Shown here: positions 1 to 7,623 of the stretch, piece after piece | How the letters are laid out: the number at the start of each line of letters is the position of its first letter | How positions within the stretch are numbered: the first letter of the stretch is position 1 | Assembly (NCBI GenBank): GCA_028868235.1 | Contig: JAGWUW010000119.1 | Span: 1 to 7,623, forward strand | Direction of reading: 5' to 3' | Length of the DNA stretch: 7,623 nucleotides | From: Betaproteobacteria bacterium | GTDB taxonomy: Bacteria; Pseudomonadota; Gammaproteobacteria; Burkholderiales; Rhodocyclaceae | Program-made: the position numbers and the translations under genes | The notes under the pieces: model-generated | Seen by the model: the letters and a program-made list of their open reading frames with translations, nothing else | What the model was told of the DNA's origin: nothing | Database searches by the model: none

Positions 1-829
<829 letters not shown>

Positions 830-833
<4 letters not shown>

Positions 834-2119
834 GTCAAACCCTCCAGTCCGTGCGCGGGATGAACGATATCCTGCCGGACGAAGCCGAATTTTGGGAGCT
901 GTTCGAGGACACTATCCGTTCGTGGTTGAAGGCCTACGGCTATCGCCCGATCCGCATGCCTATCGTCGAACCGACGCCGCTCTTCAAGCGCGCCATCGGC
1001 GAAGTGACCGACATCGTCGAGAAGGAAATGTATTCCTTCGAAGATAGCCTGAATGGGGAGCAACTGACGCTTCGCCCGGAAGGCACGGCCGGTTGCGTGC
1101 GTGCTGTCATTCAGCACGGGTTGGCCAACCAGGCCCCGCGGCGTCTTTATTACATCGGCCAGATGTTCCGCCACGAACGGCCGCAAAAGGGGCGCTATCG
1201 GCAGTTCCATCAGGTCGGCGTGGAGTCCATAGGCTTTGCCGGGCCGGACATCGACGCCGAAATGATCCTGATGGGGGCTCGCCTGTGGGCTGACCTCGGT
1301 CTCGACGGCATCGAGTTGCAAATTAATAGTCTTGGCCAGCCGGAAGAGCGTGCACAGCATCGTGCGGCACTGATTGCTTATTTCGAAGAGAATGCCGAGA
1401 TTCTCGACGAGGACGCCAAACGCCGCCTGTACACTAACCCGCTACGTATCCTCGACACCAAGAACCCAGCCCTTCAGGACATGTGTGCCGCTGCGCCGAA
1501 GTTGATCGACTATCTTGGTGAAGCGTCGCTGGCCCACTTTGAAGGTGTGCAGCGTGTGCTACGTGATGCCGGCGTGCCATTCGTTGTCAATCCTCGTCTG
1601 GTGCGTGGCCTTGACTACTACAACCTGACCGTTTTTGAATGGGTCACTGACAAGCTTGGTGCACAGGGCACCGTGTGTGCAGGTGGCCGCTATGACGGTC
1701 TGGTCGAGCAGTTGGGGGGCAAACCGACGCCGGCCTGCGGTTTCGCTATGGGCGTCGAGCGCCTGATTGCGCTGATCAAGGAATCAGGCGGTGAACCGAC
1801 AAATCCTGCCCCTGACGTCTACCTTGTGCATCAAGGCGTTGACGCTTCCCGCCTGGCCTTCCGTGTTGCCGAAGGACTGCGTGATCAGGGTATCAACGTG
1901 TTATTGCATTGTGGTGGTGGCTCCTTCAAGTCGCAGATGAAGAAGGCGGATGGCAGCGGCGCCACTTTCGCTGTCGTTATTGGCGACGATGAGGCGGTAA
2001 GTGGCGAGGCGCAACTAAAATCACTGCGCGAAGACGGCGTGGCACAACGTAAACTGAAAGTCGATGATCTGGCTGAAGCCATCATCGGCCAACTGATTGA
2101 TTCGGACGAAGAGGAATAA
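830..2119 (+). CDS. hisS: Histidine--tRNA ligase (class II HisRS)
   Basis: Charges tRNA-His with histidine in the cytoplasm. The 429 residues match the usual bacterial length (about 420-430). Seen in order: the N-terminal RGMNDILP (9-16); a motif 1 region around [17 protein letters not shown] (36-52); TLRPEGT (80-86), which binds substrate; motif 2 [14 protein letters not shown] (113-126); the HisRS-specific LVRGLDYY (257-264, HisA) and AGGRYDGL (284-291); and motif 3 GFAMGVERL (304-312). The remaining C-terminal part (about 325-425) fits the anticodon-binding domain, ending in an acidic tail (DSDEEE). The specific HisA motif and full length separate it from the HisZ regulatory paralogue. The start at 830 overlaps the ispG stop by four bases; only a weak purine-rich AAGAAG lies upstream, so coupling to ispG translation is likely. 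Catalytic motifs are all present. Confidence 0.98.
2111..2116 (+). promoter_or_regulatory. Ribosome binding site of the yfgM-like gene
   Basis: GAGGAA is a strong Shine-Dalgarno match placed 8 bases before the ATG at 2125. It lies inside the last codons of hisS, where it also encodes the acidic tail, so it supports the chosen start of the next gene. Confidence 0.7.
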
Positions 2120-2124
2120 GCAGC

Positions 2125-2763
2125 ATGGCGCATTACGACCTCGAAGAACAAGAACAGATTGACACCCTGAAAACCTGGTGGAAGATGTATGGCAACCTCG
2201 TTACCGGGGTTGTCATGGCCGCGTCGCTGACTGTCGTTGGTTGGCAGGGCTGGAACTGGTATCAGGGCGGACAATCGGCCAAGGCAGCAGCAATCTATGG
2301 CCTGCTTGAGCAGGCCGCCGCTGTTGGCGATGCTCAGAAAGTGAAGGCCGCAGCAGGCGAGCTAGCCGAGAAATTTGGGCGGACCACCTATGCCTCGCTG
2401 GGTGCCATGCTTGCTGCCAAACAGTCTTTTGATGCCGGGGATCTGAAAACAGCCAAGACCCAACTTGCTTGGGTCGCCGAAAATGGTAAGAACGAAATTC
2501 GTGATCTGGCTCGCCTGCGTTTGGCAGCTGTACAACTGGACGAGCAGGCTTATGATGAAGCCTTGAAACAACTCGAATCCAGCCATGCCGCTGCATTCGA
2601 TCCGCGCTTCCTCGAACTGAAGGGGGATATTCTGACTGCCCAGGGCAAGAAGGCTGATGCCCGCGCCGCCTACAAGGCTGCACTTGATAAGTTTGCCGAC
2701 AAACCGTTGGCCGGTCGTGAATTACTGCAACAGAAGCTCGATAGCCTAGGTGAGGCTGCATGA
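2125..2763 (+). CDS. yfgM: YfgM-like membrane-anchored TPR protein (ancillary SecYEG translocon subunit)
   Basis: A 212-residue protein with a short N-terminal cytoplasmic segment (MAHYDLEEQEQIDTLKTWWK), one hydrophobic segment at about 24-43 (NLVTGVVMAASLTVVGWQGW), then an Ala/Leu/Lys-rich helical region expected in the periplasm. The Glu/Gln-rich start, the WW-K-YGN stretch before the membrane helix, and the C-terminal LKGDILTAQGKKADARAAYKAAL repeat are typical of the YfgM/TPR_21 family. In E. coli, YfgM (about 206 residues) associates with SecYEG and PpiD and is linked to periplasmic chaperone traffic; that function is transferred here by family and context. It sits between hisS and bamB exactly as in many gamma- and betaproteobacteria. 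It starts 5 bases after the hisS stop and its stop overlaps the bamB start. Symbol is by homology and position. Confidence 0.9.
   Translation: MAHYDLEEQEQIDTLKTWWKMYGNLVTGVVMAASLTVVGWQGWNWYQGGQSAKAAAIYGLLEQAAAVGDAQKVKAAAGELAEKFGRTTYASLGAMLAAKQSFDAGDLKTAKTQLAWVAENGKNEIRDLARLRLAAVQLDEQAYDEALKQLESSHAAAFDPRFLELKGDILTAQGKKADARAAYKAALDKFADKPLAGRELLQQKLDSLGEAA
2748..2755 (+). promoter_or_regulatory. Ribosome binding site of bamB
   Basis: AGGTGAGG near the end of the yfgM-like gene is a good Shine-Dalgarno match. It is 4 bases from the ATG at 2760 and 7 bases from the adjacent in-frame ATG at 2763, so the second ATG has the better spacing. Confidence 0.55.
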
Positions 2764-3923
2764 TGTCGCGACGCCTTATTTTCCTGTTTGCCGCTGCAGG
2801 CTTGTTGTTGAGTGCTTGTGCAACCATTTCCGATGGTCTGGATGCAATCAACCCGTTCGCCAGTTCTGCCCCCAAAATGCAGTCGTTACCGCCCTTGGTG
2901 CCGACAGCCGATGTACGTGCTACTTGGTCGGTCAATGTCGGTAAGTCTGGTGACTACGCCTTCACCCCTGCTGTTGTCGACGGTGATGTTTATGCTGCCA
3001 GCGCGAAGGGGACTATCAGTCGAATAAGGGATGGCAAGACGGTGTGGAAGATTGATGCCGGTCAGCCGTTATCAGCCGGTGTAGGGGCAAATGGCAAGCT
3101 GGTTGTAGTCGGGACGCCGAAAGGTGACGTTCTCGCATTTTCAGCCGAGGATGGAAAAGCCTTGTGGAAAACCAAGGTATCGAGTGAAGTGCTGGCCACT
3201 CCAGTGGTTGGTGACGATGGTGTCGCCGTGAAGAGCGGTGATAACCAGGTTTTCCTGTTCGATTCGGTTGATGGGGGGCGCAAGTGGGCCTATCAGCGCG
3301 CAACGCCACCGCTGTCGGTGCGCAGTGCCGGCTCGCCGGTCTTCGCCGACCGTTACCTCTTTGTGGGCTACCCAGGAGGTAAGTTGGTAGCCCTCTCCCA
3401 GCAGAACGGAGCGCCAGTCTGGGAAGGTGCCGTCGCTTCGCCCAAAGGGGCAACTGAACTTGATCGTGTAGCTGACGTTGTCGCCATGCCGGTCGTCGAT
3501 GGCCGCCAGATTTGTGCCGTTGCTTTTCAGGGTAGGGTCGCCTGCTTCGACATGGAGCAGGGCGGTGCCATGGTCTGGTCGCGCGATATTTCGTCGGTCA
3601 GCGGAATGGTTATGGATGGCCGTTATCTATTTATCACCGACGACAAGGGTATTGTCTATGGTCTCGATCGCTTGTCCGGTAGCAGCCTGTGGAAGCAGGA
3701 CAAGCTGAAGGGTCGCCGCCTGTCTGCGCCAACCATCCGTCGTGGCCTGGTGGTCGTAGCAGATGGCGAGGGGATCGTTCACTTCCTATCTCGTGACGAT
3801 GGCAGCTTCGCAGCACGCCAGAAAACCGATGGCACGCCGGTTCGCGCGCCGCTGCAAATGCTTGGCTCCTCCGTCCTGGTCCAGACCACAGGTGGCGAAG
3901 TGAGCGCATTCGAGGTGCAATGA
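2760..3923 (+). CDS. bamB: Outer membrane protein assembly factor BamB (beta-propeller lipoprotein)
   Basis: BamB is the outer-membrane lipoprotein of the BAM complex that binds BamA and assists folding of beta-barrel proteins; formerly YfgL. The 387 residues compare with 392 in E. coli. Seen: a lipoprotein signal peptide [20 protein letters not shown] with lipobox L17-S18-A19-C20, and Ala (not Asp) after the Cys, which favours outer-membrane sorting. Repeated PQQ-type propeller blades follow, for example [20 protein letters not shown] (from residue 112), with further D/G-rich [14 protein letters not shown] and [13 protein letters not shown] units, and a closing GGEVSAFEV strand at the C-terminus. 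The gene starts within an ATGATG (starts at 2760 or 2763; the two proteins differ by one Met) overlapping the yfgM-like stop, and its own stop overlaps the der start. Placement between yfgM and der is the classic context. Confidence 0.96.
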   Translation: MMSRRLIFLFAAAGLLLSACATISDGLDAINPFASSAPKMQSLPPLVPTADVRATWSVNVGKSGDYAFTPAVVDGDVYAASAKGTISRIRDGKTVWKIDAGQPLSAGVGANGKLVVVGTPKGDVLAFSAEDGKALWKTKVSSEVLATPVVGDDGVAVKSGDNQVFLFDSVDGGRKWAYQRATPPLSVRSAGSPVFADRYLFVGYPGGKLVALSQQNGAPVWEGAVASPKGATELDRVADVVAMPVVDGRQICAVAFQGRVACFDMEQGGAMVWSRDISSVSGMVMDGRYLFITDDKGIVYGLDRLSGSSLWKQDKLKGRRLSAPTIRRGLVVVADGEGIVHFLSRDDGSFAARQKTDGTPVRAPLQMLGSSVLVQTTGGEVSAFEVQ

Positions 3924-5251
3924 AACCTACGCTCGTTCTGGTTGGTCGGCCCAATGTCGGCAAGTCCACACTATTCAACCGTCTGACCAAGTCGCGTGAC
4001 GCCATCGTGGCCGATTTGCCAGGTTTGACCCGCGATCGTCACTACGGTCATGGGAAGCTGGGCAAGAAGCCTTATCTGGTCGTGGACACGGGCGGCTTTG
4101 AACCCCTGGTCAAAGACGGCATTCTGCACGAAATGGCGCGTCAGACCGAGCAGGCTATCGCTGAGGCTGATGCTGTCATTTTTGTGGTTGATGGTCGTAC
4201 CGGTCTGACACCGCACGACAAGGAAATTGCCAACAAGCTGCGCCGTATCGACCGTCCCGTCTTCGTCGCGGTCAACAAGGCCGAAGGGATGAATGCCGGG
4301 ATGGTCGAGGCAGATTTCCATGAGTTGGGTCTGGGCGAACCGAATGCTATTTCCGCCGCTCACGGTGAAGGCGTGCGCGGACTGGTCGAAATGGCCTTGG
4401 AAAGCTTTCCCGAACCGGAAGACGACGAGTGGCACACAGATGCCGTGCGCGTTGCCATTGTCGGCCGGCCGAATGTCGGCAAGTCAACCCTGATCAATAC
4501 GCTGCTTGGCGAAGAGCGTGTCATCGCCTTCGATGCGCCGGGTACTACTCGCGATTCCATCGAGATCGATTTCGAACGTGGCGGGCGCAAGTACGTGCTC
4601 GTCGATACCGCCGGCATGCGCAAGCGGGGCAAGGTTTTCGAGGCGATCGAAAAATTCTCGGTGGTAAAAACGCTGAAATCGATTGAGGATGCTAACGTCG
4701 TCATCCTGATGGTCGATGCCCAGGCCGACGTTTCCGATCAGGATGCCCACATTGCAGATTTCATTGTGCAGTCGGGGCGGGCGCTGGTCGTTGCGGTCAA
4801 CAAGTGGGATGGTCTGGATTCGTATACCCGCGAGCAGACGCGGCAGATCCTGCAACGCAAGCTGAAATTCCTCGAGTTCGCCAAGTTCCACTTCATCTCG
4901 GCACGAGAGAACATCGGCCTTGAAAATCTCTTCAAGTCGGTCGATGCGGCCTATTCGGCTGCCATGGCCAAGATGTCCACGCCGCGCCTGACGCGCGTGC
5001 TGATCGATGCCGTGGCCAAGCAAGCACCGGCCAAACACAACATGTTCCGGCCGAAGCCGCGCTACGCCCACCAAGGCGGTTCCAATCCGCCGATCATCGT
5101 CGTGCACGGCAATGCGGTTGACCACATCACCGACAGCTACCGCCGTTATCTCGAGCATACCTTCCGCGAAGCGTTCAAGTTGCAGGGAACGCCCTTGCGC
5201 ATCCAGTTTGTGGCGGCAAAGAACCCATTTGCCGACAAAGACAAGAAATAA
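3920..5251 (+). CDS. der: Ribosome biogenesis GTPase Der (EngA), two tandem G domains
   Basis: Der is an essential GTPase acting in 50S ribosomal subunit maturation. The 443 residues contain G domain 1 with GRPNVGKS (9-16), DTGG (56-59) and NKAE (119-122); a short acidic linker (around [13 protein letters not shown]); G domain 2 with GRPNVGKS (182-189), PGTTRDS, DTAG (229-232) and NKWD (294-297); and a C-terminal KH-like domain with the family-typical PPIIVVHGN and [14 protein letters not shown]. It is shorter than E. coli Der (490) because it lacks that protein's long acidic inter-domain insert and basic tail; this is common outside gammaproteobacteria. The G4 motif of domain 1 has Glu in place of the usual Asp. 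Its start overlaps the bamB stop (ATGA); a GAGG at 3912-3915 is close upstream. No terminator is visible after its TAA, so read-through into hfq is possible. Confidence 0.98.
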   Translation: MKPTLVLVGRPNVGKSTLFNRLTKSRDAIVADLPGLTRDRHYGHGKLGKKPYLVVDTGGFEPLVKDGILHEMARQTEQAIAEADAVIFVVDGRTGLTPHDKEIANKLRRIDRPVFVAVNKAEGMNAGMVEADFHELGLGEPNAISAAHGEGVRGLVEMALESFPEPEDDEWHTDAVRVAIVGRPNVGKSTLINTLLGEERVIAFDAPGTTRDSIEIDFERGGRKYVLVDTAGMRKRGKVFEAIEKFSVVKTLKSIEDANVVILMVDAQADVSDQDAHIADFIVQSGRALVVAVNKWDGLDSYTREQTRQILQRKLKFLEFAKFHFISARENIGLENLFKSVDAAYSAAMAKMSTPRLTRVLIDAVAKQAPAKHNMFRPKPRYAHQGGSNPPIIVVHGNAVDHITDSYRRYLEHTFREAFKLQGTPLRIQFVAAKNPFADKDKK

Positions 5252-5263
5252 TCTGCAAATTTT

Positions 5264-5293
5264 TTGGCATCACCCCCCGAATTTGGGTACATT
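5264..5293 (+). promoter_or_regulatory. Candidate sigma-70-type promoter of hfq
   Basis: TTGGCA (5264-5269, 5 of 6 to the -35 consensus) and TACATT (5288-5293, 4 of 6 to the -10 consensus) are 18 bases apart, preceded by an AT-rich stretch (5257-5265) that could act as an UP element. Transcription would begin near 5300, giving a leader of about 30 bases. The spacer contains a run of six C. This lies in the only sizeable gap of the left part of the window, which supports an independent hfq promoter; the motif match alone is modest. Confidence 0.45.
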
Positions 5294-5319
5294 AGGACCC
5301 TCATAACAACTACCACCAT

Positions 5320-5323
5320 GGAG
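5320..5323 (+). promoter_or_regulatory. Ribosome binding site of hfq
   Basis: GGAG sits 8 bases upstream of the hfq ATG at 5332, an ideal spacing, and fixes that start. It overlaps an upstream ATG at 5318 (see findings). Confidence 0.7.
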
Positions 5324-5331
5324 TCCACACC

Positions 5332-5568
5332 ATGAGCAACAAAGGGCAACTGTTACAAGACCCCTTCCTCAACGCTCTCCGTCGGGAGCATGTCCCAGTG
5401 TCTATTTATCTGGTGAACGGCATCAAACTGCAGGGCCAGGTTGAGTCTTTCGACCAATACGTCGTTTTGCTCAAGAACACGGTTACCCAGATGGTTTACA
5501 AGCACGCCATTTCCACTGTGGTGCCTGCCCGTCCGGTCAATCTCCAGCAGGAACAGGCGGCCGAATAA
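5332..5568 (+). CDS. hfq: RNA chaperone Hfq
   Basis: Hfq is the hexameric Sm-like protein that pairs small RNAs with target mRNAs and affects mRNA stability. The 78-residue protein carries the full Sm core: [13 protein letters not shown] helix (4-16), Sm1 with [20 protein letters not shown] (23-42), and Sm2 with the YKHAIST signature (56-62). Proximal-face U-binding residues (Q9, D10, Q42, K57, H58 by alignment to E. coli Q8, D9, Q41, K56, H57) and distal-face Y26 and K32 are present. The rim reads R17-R18-E19-H20, whereas E. coli has RRER. After P65 there is only a 13-residue tail ending QEQAAE, much shorter than the E. coli C-terminal domain (102-residue protein) and slightly acidic. In E. 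coli the gene lies in miaA-hfq-hflX; here der precedes it and hflX follows. The preceding gap and promoter suggest its own transcription start. Confidence 0.98.
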   Translation: MSNKGQLLQDPFLNALRREHVPVSIYLVNGIKLQGQVESFDQYVVLLKNTVTQMVYKHAISTVVPARPVNLQQEQAAE

Positions 5569-5580
5569 TCTGCCCCTGTT

Positions 5581-5619
5581 CAGCACCCCGCCGTTCTGGC
5601 GGGGCTGCGCTTCTCTCTC
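5581..5619 (+). terminator. GC-rich hairpin between hfq and hflX; possible weak intrinsic terminator or attenuator
   Basis: CCCCGCC (5586-5592) and GGCGGGG (5598-5604) form a perfect 7-bp stem with a GTTCT loop. CAG (5581-5583) and CTG (5605-5607) can extend it by 3 bp across a two-base bulge. The hairpin is followed by a pyrimidine run (5610-5619, mixed C and T) rather than a clean T tract, so termination may be partial. Its position 12 bases after the hfq stop fits an hfq 3' end. Confidence 0.5.
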
Positions 5620-5631
5620 CCGGAAACGCCC

Positions 5632-6786
5632 ATGAATGAACGACCAGCCGCCGGTGAACGCGCGGTGATCGTTCAGCTCGACTTCGGCCAGCTCGATCTT
5701 GAAGATCAACTGGAGGAGGTTCGTCTGCTTGCCGAGTCGGCAGGCGCCATCGTGGCAGCAGAAGTTCGCGGGAGACGCCAGAGTCCTGACCCCAAAACCT
5801 ATGCCGGTAAGGGCAAGGTGGATGAAATTGGTGAAATGCTGACTGCCGGTGACGCTGATCTGGTGATTTTTAATCACGATCTGTCGCCAGCACAGCAGCG
5901 TAACCTTGAGCGGGCATTGAAATGCCGTGTCATTGACCGAACCAGCCTGATTCTCGATATCTTTGCCTTGCGTGCGGCCAGTGCCGAGGGCAAGCTACAG
6001 GTCGAATTGGCGCAGCTTGAGCATCTGTCGACCCGACTGGTGCGTGGCTGGACCCATCTTGAACGGCAGCGGGGGGGTATCGGCATGCGCGGCCCGGGTG
6101 AAAAGCAGCTGGAAACAGACCGCCGCCTGTTGGGTAATCGCGTCAAATTGCTGAAGGACAGGCTGGCTAGATTAAGCCGCCAGCGCGGTGTGCAGCGCAA
6201 GGCGAGAATGCGCGGCGACGTGCTCAGCGTTTCACTGGTCGGCTATACCAATGCAGGCAAGTCGACCTTATTCAATGCCCTGACGCATGCAGGGGTTTAT
6301 GCGGCCGACCAGTTGTTTGCGACGCTTGATACGACGTCACGTAAGCTGTGGGTCGCTGGCGCAGGAAATATCGTCATTTCCGATACGGTTGGTTTCATAC
6401 GTGACCTACCTCACTCACTGGTCGACGCGTTTCATGCAACGCTGGAAGCGGCGACCGATGCCGATGTCTTGCTGCACGTGGTCGATAGCGCCAGCCATGC
6501 CCGGGATGAGCAAATGAGCGAGGTCAACAAGGTCCTGGCAGAAATTGGCGCCGACCGTGTTCGACAGGTAGTAGTCTGGAATAAGATTGATCTGACCGAT
6601 GCTTCACCGGGAGTCGAGGTGGACGAGTATGGTAATATCGCGCGCGTTCGTGTCAGTGCGCGCTCCGGTGAAGGACTCGATCTGCTGCGCGAATCGTTGG
6701 CCGAATATGCGCGCGCCAAGGCCGAAGCCCGACAGAAAGCGTTGGATCAGGCTGAACGCGAAGCTCAAAACGACTACATTAATTGA
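5632..6786 (+). CDS. hflX: Ribosome-splitting GTPase HflX
   Basis: HflX is a GTPase that binds the 50S subunit and splits stalled ribosomes, notably in heat stress. The 384 residues contain the N-terminal HflX domain with EVRGRRQSPDPKTYAGKGKVDE and the conserved HDLSPAQQRNLE, RTSLILDIFA and RGGIGMRGPGEKQLETDRR, then a helical linker and the G domain with GYTNAGKS (204-211), DTVGFIRDLP (from 251) and NKID (317-320). E. coli HflX is 426 residues; the shorter C-terminus is usual for many species. The ATG at 5632 has only a weak GGAAA (5622-5626) upstream. The gene follows hfq after 63 bases containing a hairpin, so its expression probably depends on read-through or on a promoter not recognised here. 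A run of seven G (6071-6077) lies in the RGGIG codons. Confidence 0.97.
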   Translation: MNERPAAGERAVIVQLDFGQLDLEDQLEEVRLLAESAGAIVAAEVRGRRQSPDPKTYAGKGKVDEIGEMLTAGDADLVIFNHDLSPAQQRNLERALKCRVIDRTSLILDIFALRAASAEGKLQVELAQLEHLSTRLVRGWTHLERQRGGIGMRGPGEKQLETDRRLLGNRVKLLKDRLARLSRQRGVQRKARMRGDVLSVSLVGYTNAGKSTLFNALTHAGVYAADQLFATLDTTSRKLWVAGAGNIVISDTVGFIRDLPHSLVDAFHATLEAATDADVLLHVVDSASHARDEQMSEVNKVLAEIGADRVRQVVVWNKIDLTDASPGVEVDEYGNIARVRVSARSGEGLDLLRESLAEYARAKAEARQKALDQAEREAQNDYIN

Positions 6787-6813
6787 ATCCCCAATATTCA
6801 TGATTCCGACCAT

Positions 6814-6817
6814 AGGT
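6814..6817 (+). promoter_or_regulatory. Ribosome binding site of hflK
   Basis: AGGT lies 6 bases upstream of the ATG at 6824. The in-frame ATG at 6800 has no comparable purine-rich site before it, so this site decides for the downstream start. Confidence 0.55.
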
Positions 6818-6823
6818 ATTTTC

Positions 6824-7623
6824 ATGTCGCTCAATGACCCGCAGTGGGGCAATCGTGGTGGCGATGATGGCGAAAAGCCGGGTAATAACGGCCCGCGTCG
6901 TCCCAATGACGGCCCTCCCGATCTGGAAGATCTCTGGCGTGACTTCAACCGCAAACTGAACGGCATGTTCGGCAACAAGCGGGGTGGCGGCGGAGGAAAT
7001 GGCGGCGGCGACGGCCCGCGCATGCCGCAGATCGATTTCAATCCGCGTTTCCTGGGTGGAGGCATCGGCTTGCTGCTCGGCCTGGCGGCGATCGTCTGGC
7101 TGGCTTCCGGTTTCTATATTGTGGATGCTTCGCAACGCGGACTGGTCCTCCAGTTCGGCAGTTTCAAGGAAGCGACCGAGCCCGGTCTGCGCTGGCGCCT
7201 GCCCTATCCGATCCAGTCGCACGAACTGGTCAACCTGACCGGCGTGCGCACCATCGAAATCGGTTATCGCGGCAGCGAGCGCAACAAGGTGCTCAAGGAA
7301 GCCCTGATGCTGACCGATGACGAAAACATCGTGAATATCCAGTTCGCCGTGCAATACATCCTCAAGGATCCGGTCGAGTACCTGTTCAACAATCGTTCGC
7401 CGGACGAGGCGGTGATGGGTGCCGCCGAGACGGCCGTGCGCGAGATCGTCGGCAAGAGCAAGATGGACTTCGTGCTTTACGAAGGCCGTGAGCAGATCGC
7501 CAACCAGGCCTCCAAGCTGATGCAGGATATTCTCGACCGCTACAAGAGCGGCATCCTGATTTCCAAGGTCACGATGCAGAATGCCCAGCCGCCGGAACAG
7601 GTGCAGGCGGCCTTCGACGATGC
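6824..7623 (+). CDS. hflK: FtsH protease modulator HflK, 5' part (3' end outside window)
   Basis: HflK is an SPFH/band-7 (prohibitin-like) inner-membrane protein that with HflC surrounds and regulates the FtsH protease. The visible 266 codons stay open to the right edge. Seen: an N-terminal MSLNDPQWG; a Pro/Asp/Gly-rich stretch with PPDLEDLWRDFNRKL (31-45) typical of the HflK N-terminal domain; a Gly-rich run (54-64); one membrane segment (about 78-98, LGGGIGLLLGLAAIVWLASGF); then the SPFH domain beginning IVDASQRGLVLQFG, with LTDDENIVNIQFAVQYILKDP and AVREIVGKSKMDFVL. An in-frame ATG at 6800 would add eight residues (MIPTIGIF) but lacks a ribosome binding site, so 6824 is preferred. Only 37 bases separate it from hflX with no terminator, consistent with an hflX-hflK(-hflC) operon; hflC would be expected just beyond the window. 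Confidence 0.95.
   Translation, partial: MSLNDPQWGNRGGDDGEKPGNNGPRRPNDGPPDLEDLWRDFNRKLNGMFGNKRGGGGGNGGGDGPRMPQIDFNPRFLGGGIGLLLGLAAIVWLASGFYIVDASQRGLVLQFGSFKEATEPGLRWRLPYPIQSHELVNLTGVRTIEIGYRGSERNKVLKEALMLTDDENIVNIQFAVQYILKDPVEYLFNNRSPDEAVMGAAETAVREIVGKSKMDFVLYEGREQIANQASKLMQDILDRYKSGILISKVTMQNAQPPEQVQAAFDD

Noticed and set aside
2213..2935. 240-codon open frame on the minus strand across the yfgM-like/bamB junction
   Set aside because: It lies fully opposite two well-recognised genes, and its translation is Arg/Pro/Ser/Gln-rich with no recognisable motif, as expected of an antisense shadow in GC-rich DNA.
1300..3900. Apparently more T-ending codons in hisS, yfgM-like and bamB than in ispG and hflK, considered as a sign of transfer
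   Set aside because: The genes are ordinary core genes in conserved order; the difference is gradual and more simply explained by expression level and local mutation.
4484..5158. 224-codon open frame on the minus strand inside der
   Set aside because: It is opposite the second G domain and KH-like domain of der. It is a by-product of codon bias; the translation (repeated I, D, R, G) resembles no family I know.
5262..5290. Possible sigma-54 (-24/-12) promoter before hfq, suggested by TTGGCAT
   Set aside because: A GC element of the TTGC type is not present at the required spacing; the spacer is a C run. A sigma-70-type reading fits better.
6784..6800. TGAAT...ATTCA inverted repeat (6784-6788 and 6796-6800) between hflX and hflK
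   Set aside because: Only 5 bp, AT-rich, and not followed by a T tract. Too weak to call a terminator or an operator.
6800..6823. Upstream in-frame ATG at 6800 as the hflK start
   Set aside because: No Shine-Dalgarno precedes it, and the extra residues MIPTIGIF do not fit the usual HflK N-terminus MSLNDPQWG, which begins at 6824 after AGGT.

Overview
The window is a compact stretch of core (housekeeping) chromosome, almost entirely coding on the + strand. It holds eight genes in the order ispG (3' part) - hisS - yfgM-like - bamB - der - hfq - hflX - hflK (5' part). The protein sequences point to a Gram-negative proteobacterium with an outer membrane. The gene order (der directly before hfq-hflX-hflK), the Hfq sequence (REH in the rim, VNLQ tail) and the HflK N-terminus (MSLNDPQWG) suggest a betaproteobacterium, possibly of the Rhodocyclales. 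That taxonomic placement is inference from memory of these families, not a database result.

Layout. Positions 1-5251 look like one tightly packed transcription unit. ispG/hisS, yfgM/bamB and bamB/der each overlap by an ATGA four-base stop/start, and hisS and yfgM are separated by only 5 bases. Functionally this block covers isoprenoid precursor synthesis (IspG), histidyl-tRNA charging (HisS), a membrane-anchored TPR protein of the Sec translocon (YfgM), an outer-membrane assembly lipoprotein (BamB) and a double-GTPase ribosome assembly factor (Der). Positions 5252-5331 form the largest gap in the window. It carries a plausible sigma-70-type promoter and a good ribosome binding site for hfq. 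A GC-rich hairpin with a pyrimidine-rich tail lies between hfq and hflX and may be a weak or partial terminator. hflX and hflK follow, 37 bases apart, and hflK runs off the right edge.

How the genes work together. The left block serves cell-envelope and translation biogenesis. The right block is the post-transcriptional and stress module: Hfq (sRNA chaperone), HflX (ribosome-splitting GTPase) and HflK (FtsH protease regulator). All genes look intact, with motifs in place. I found no mobile element, CRISPR array, tRNA, rRNA or foreign island, and no evidence of a new biological system. The most worthwhile points are regulatory details around hfq: the promoter, a five-codon upstream ORF overlapping the hfq start, and the hfq-hflX hairpin.
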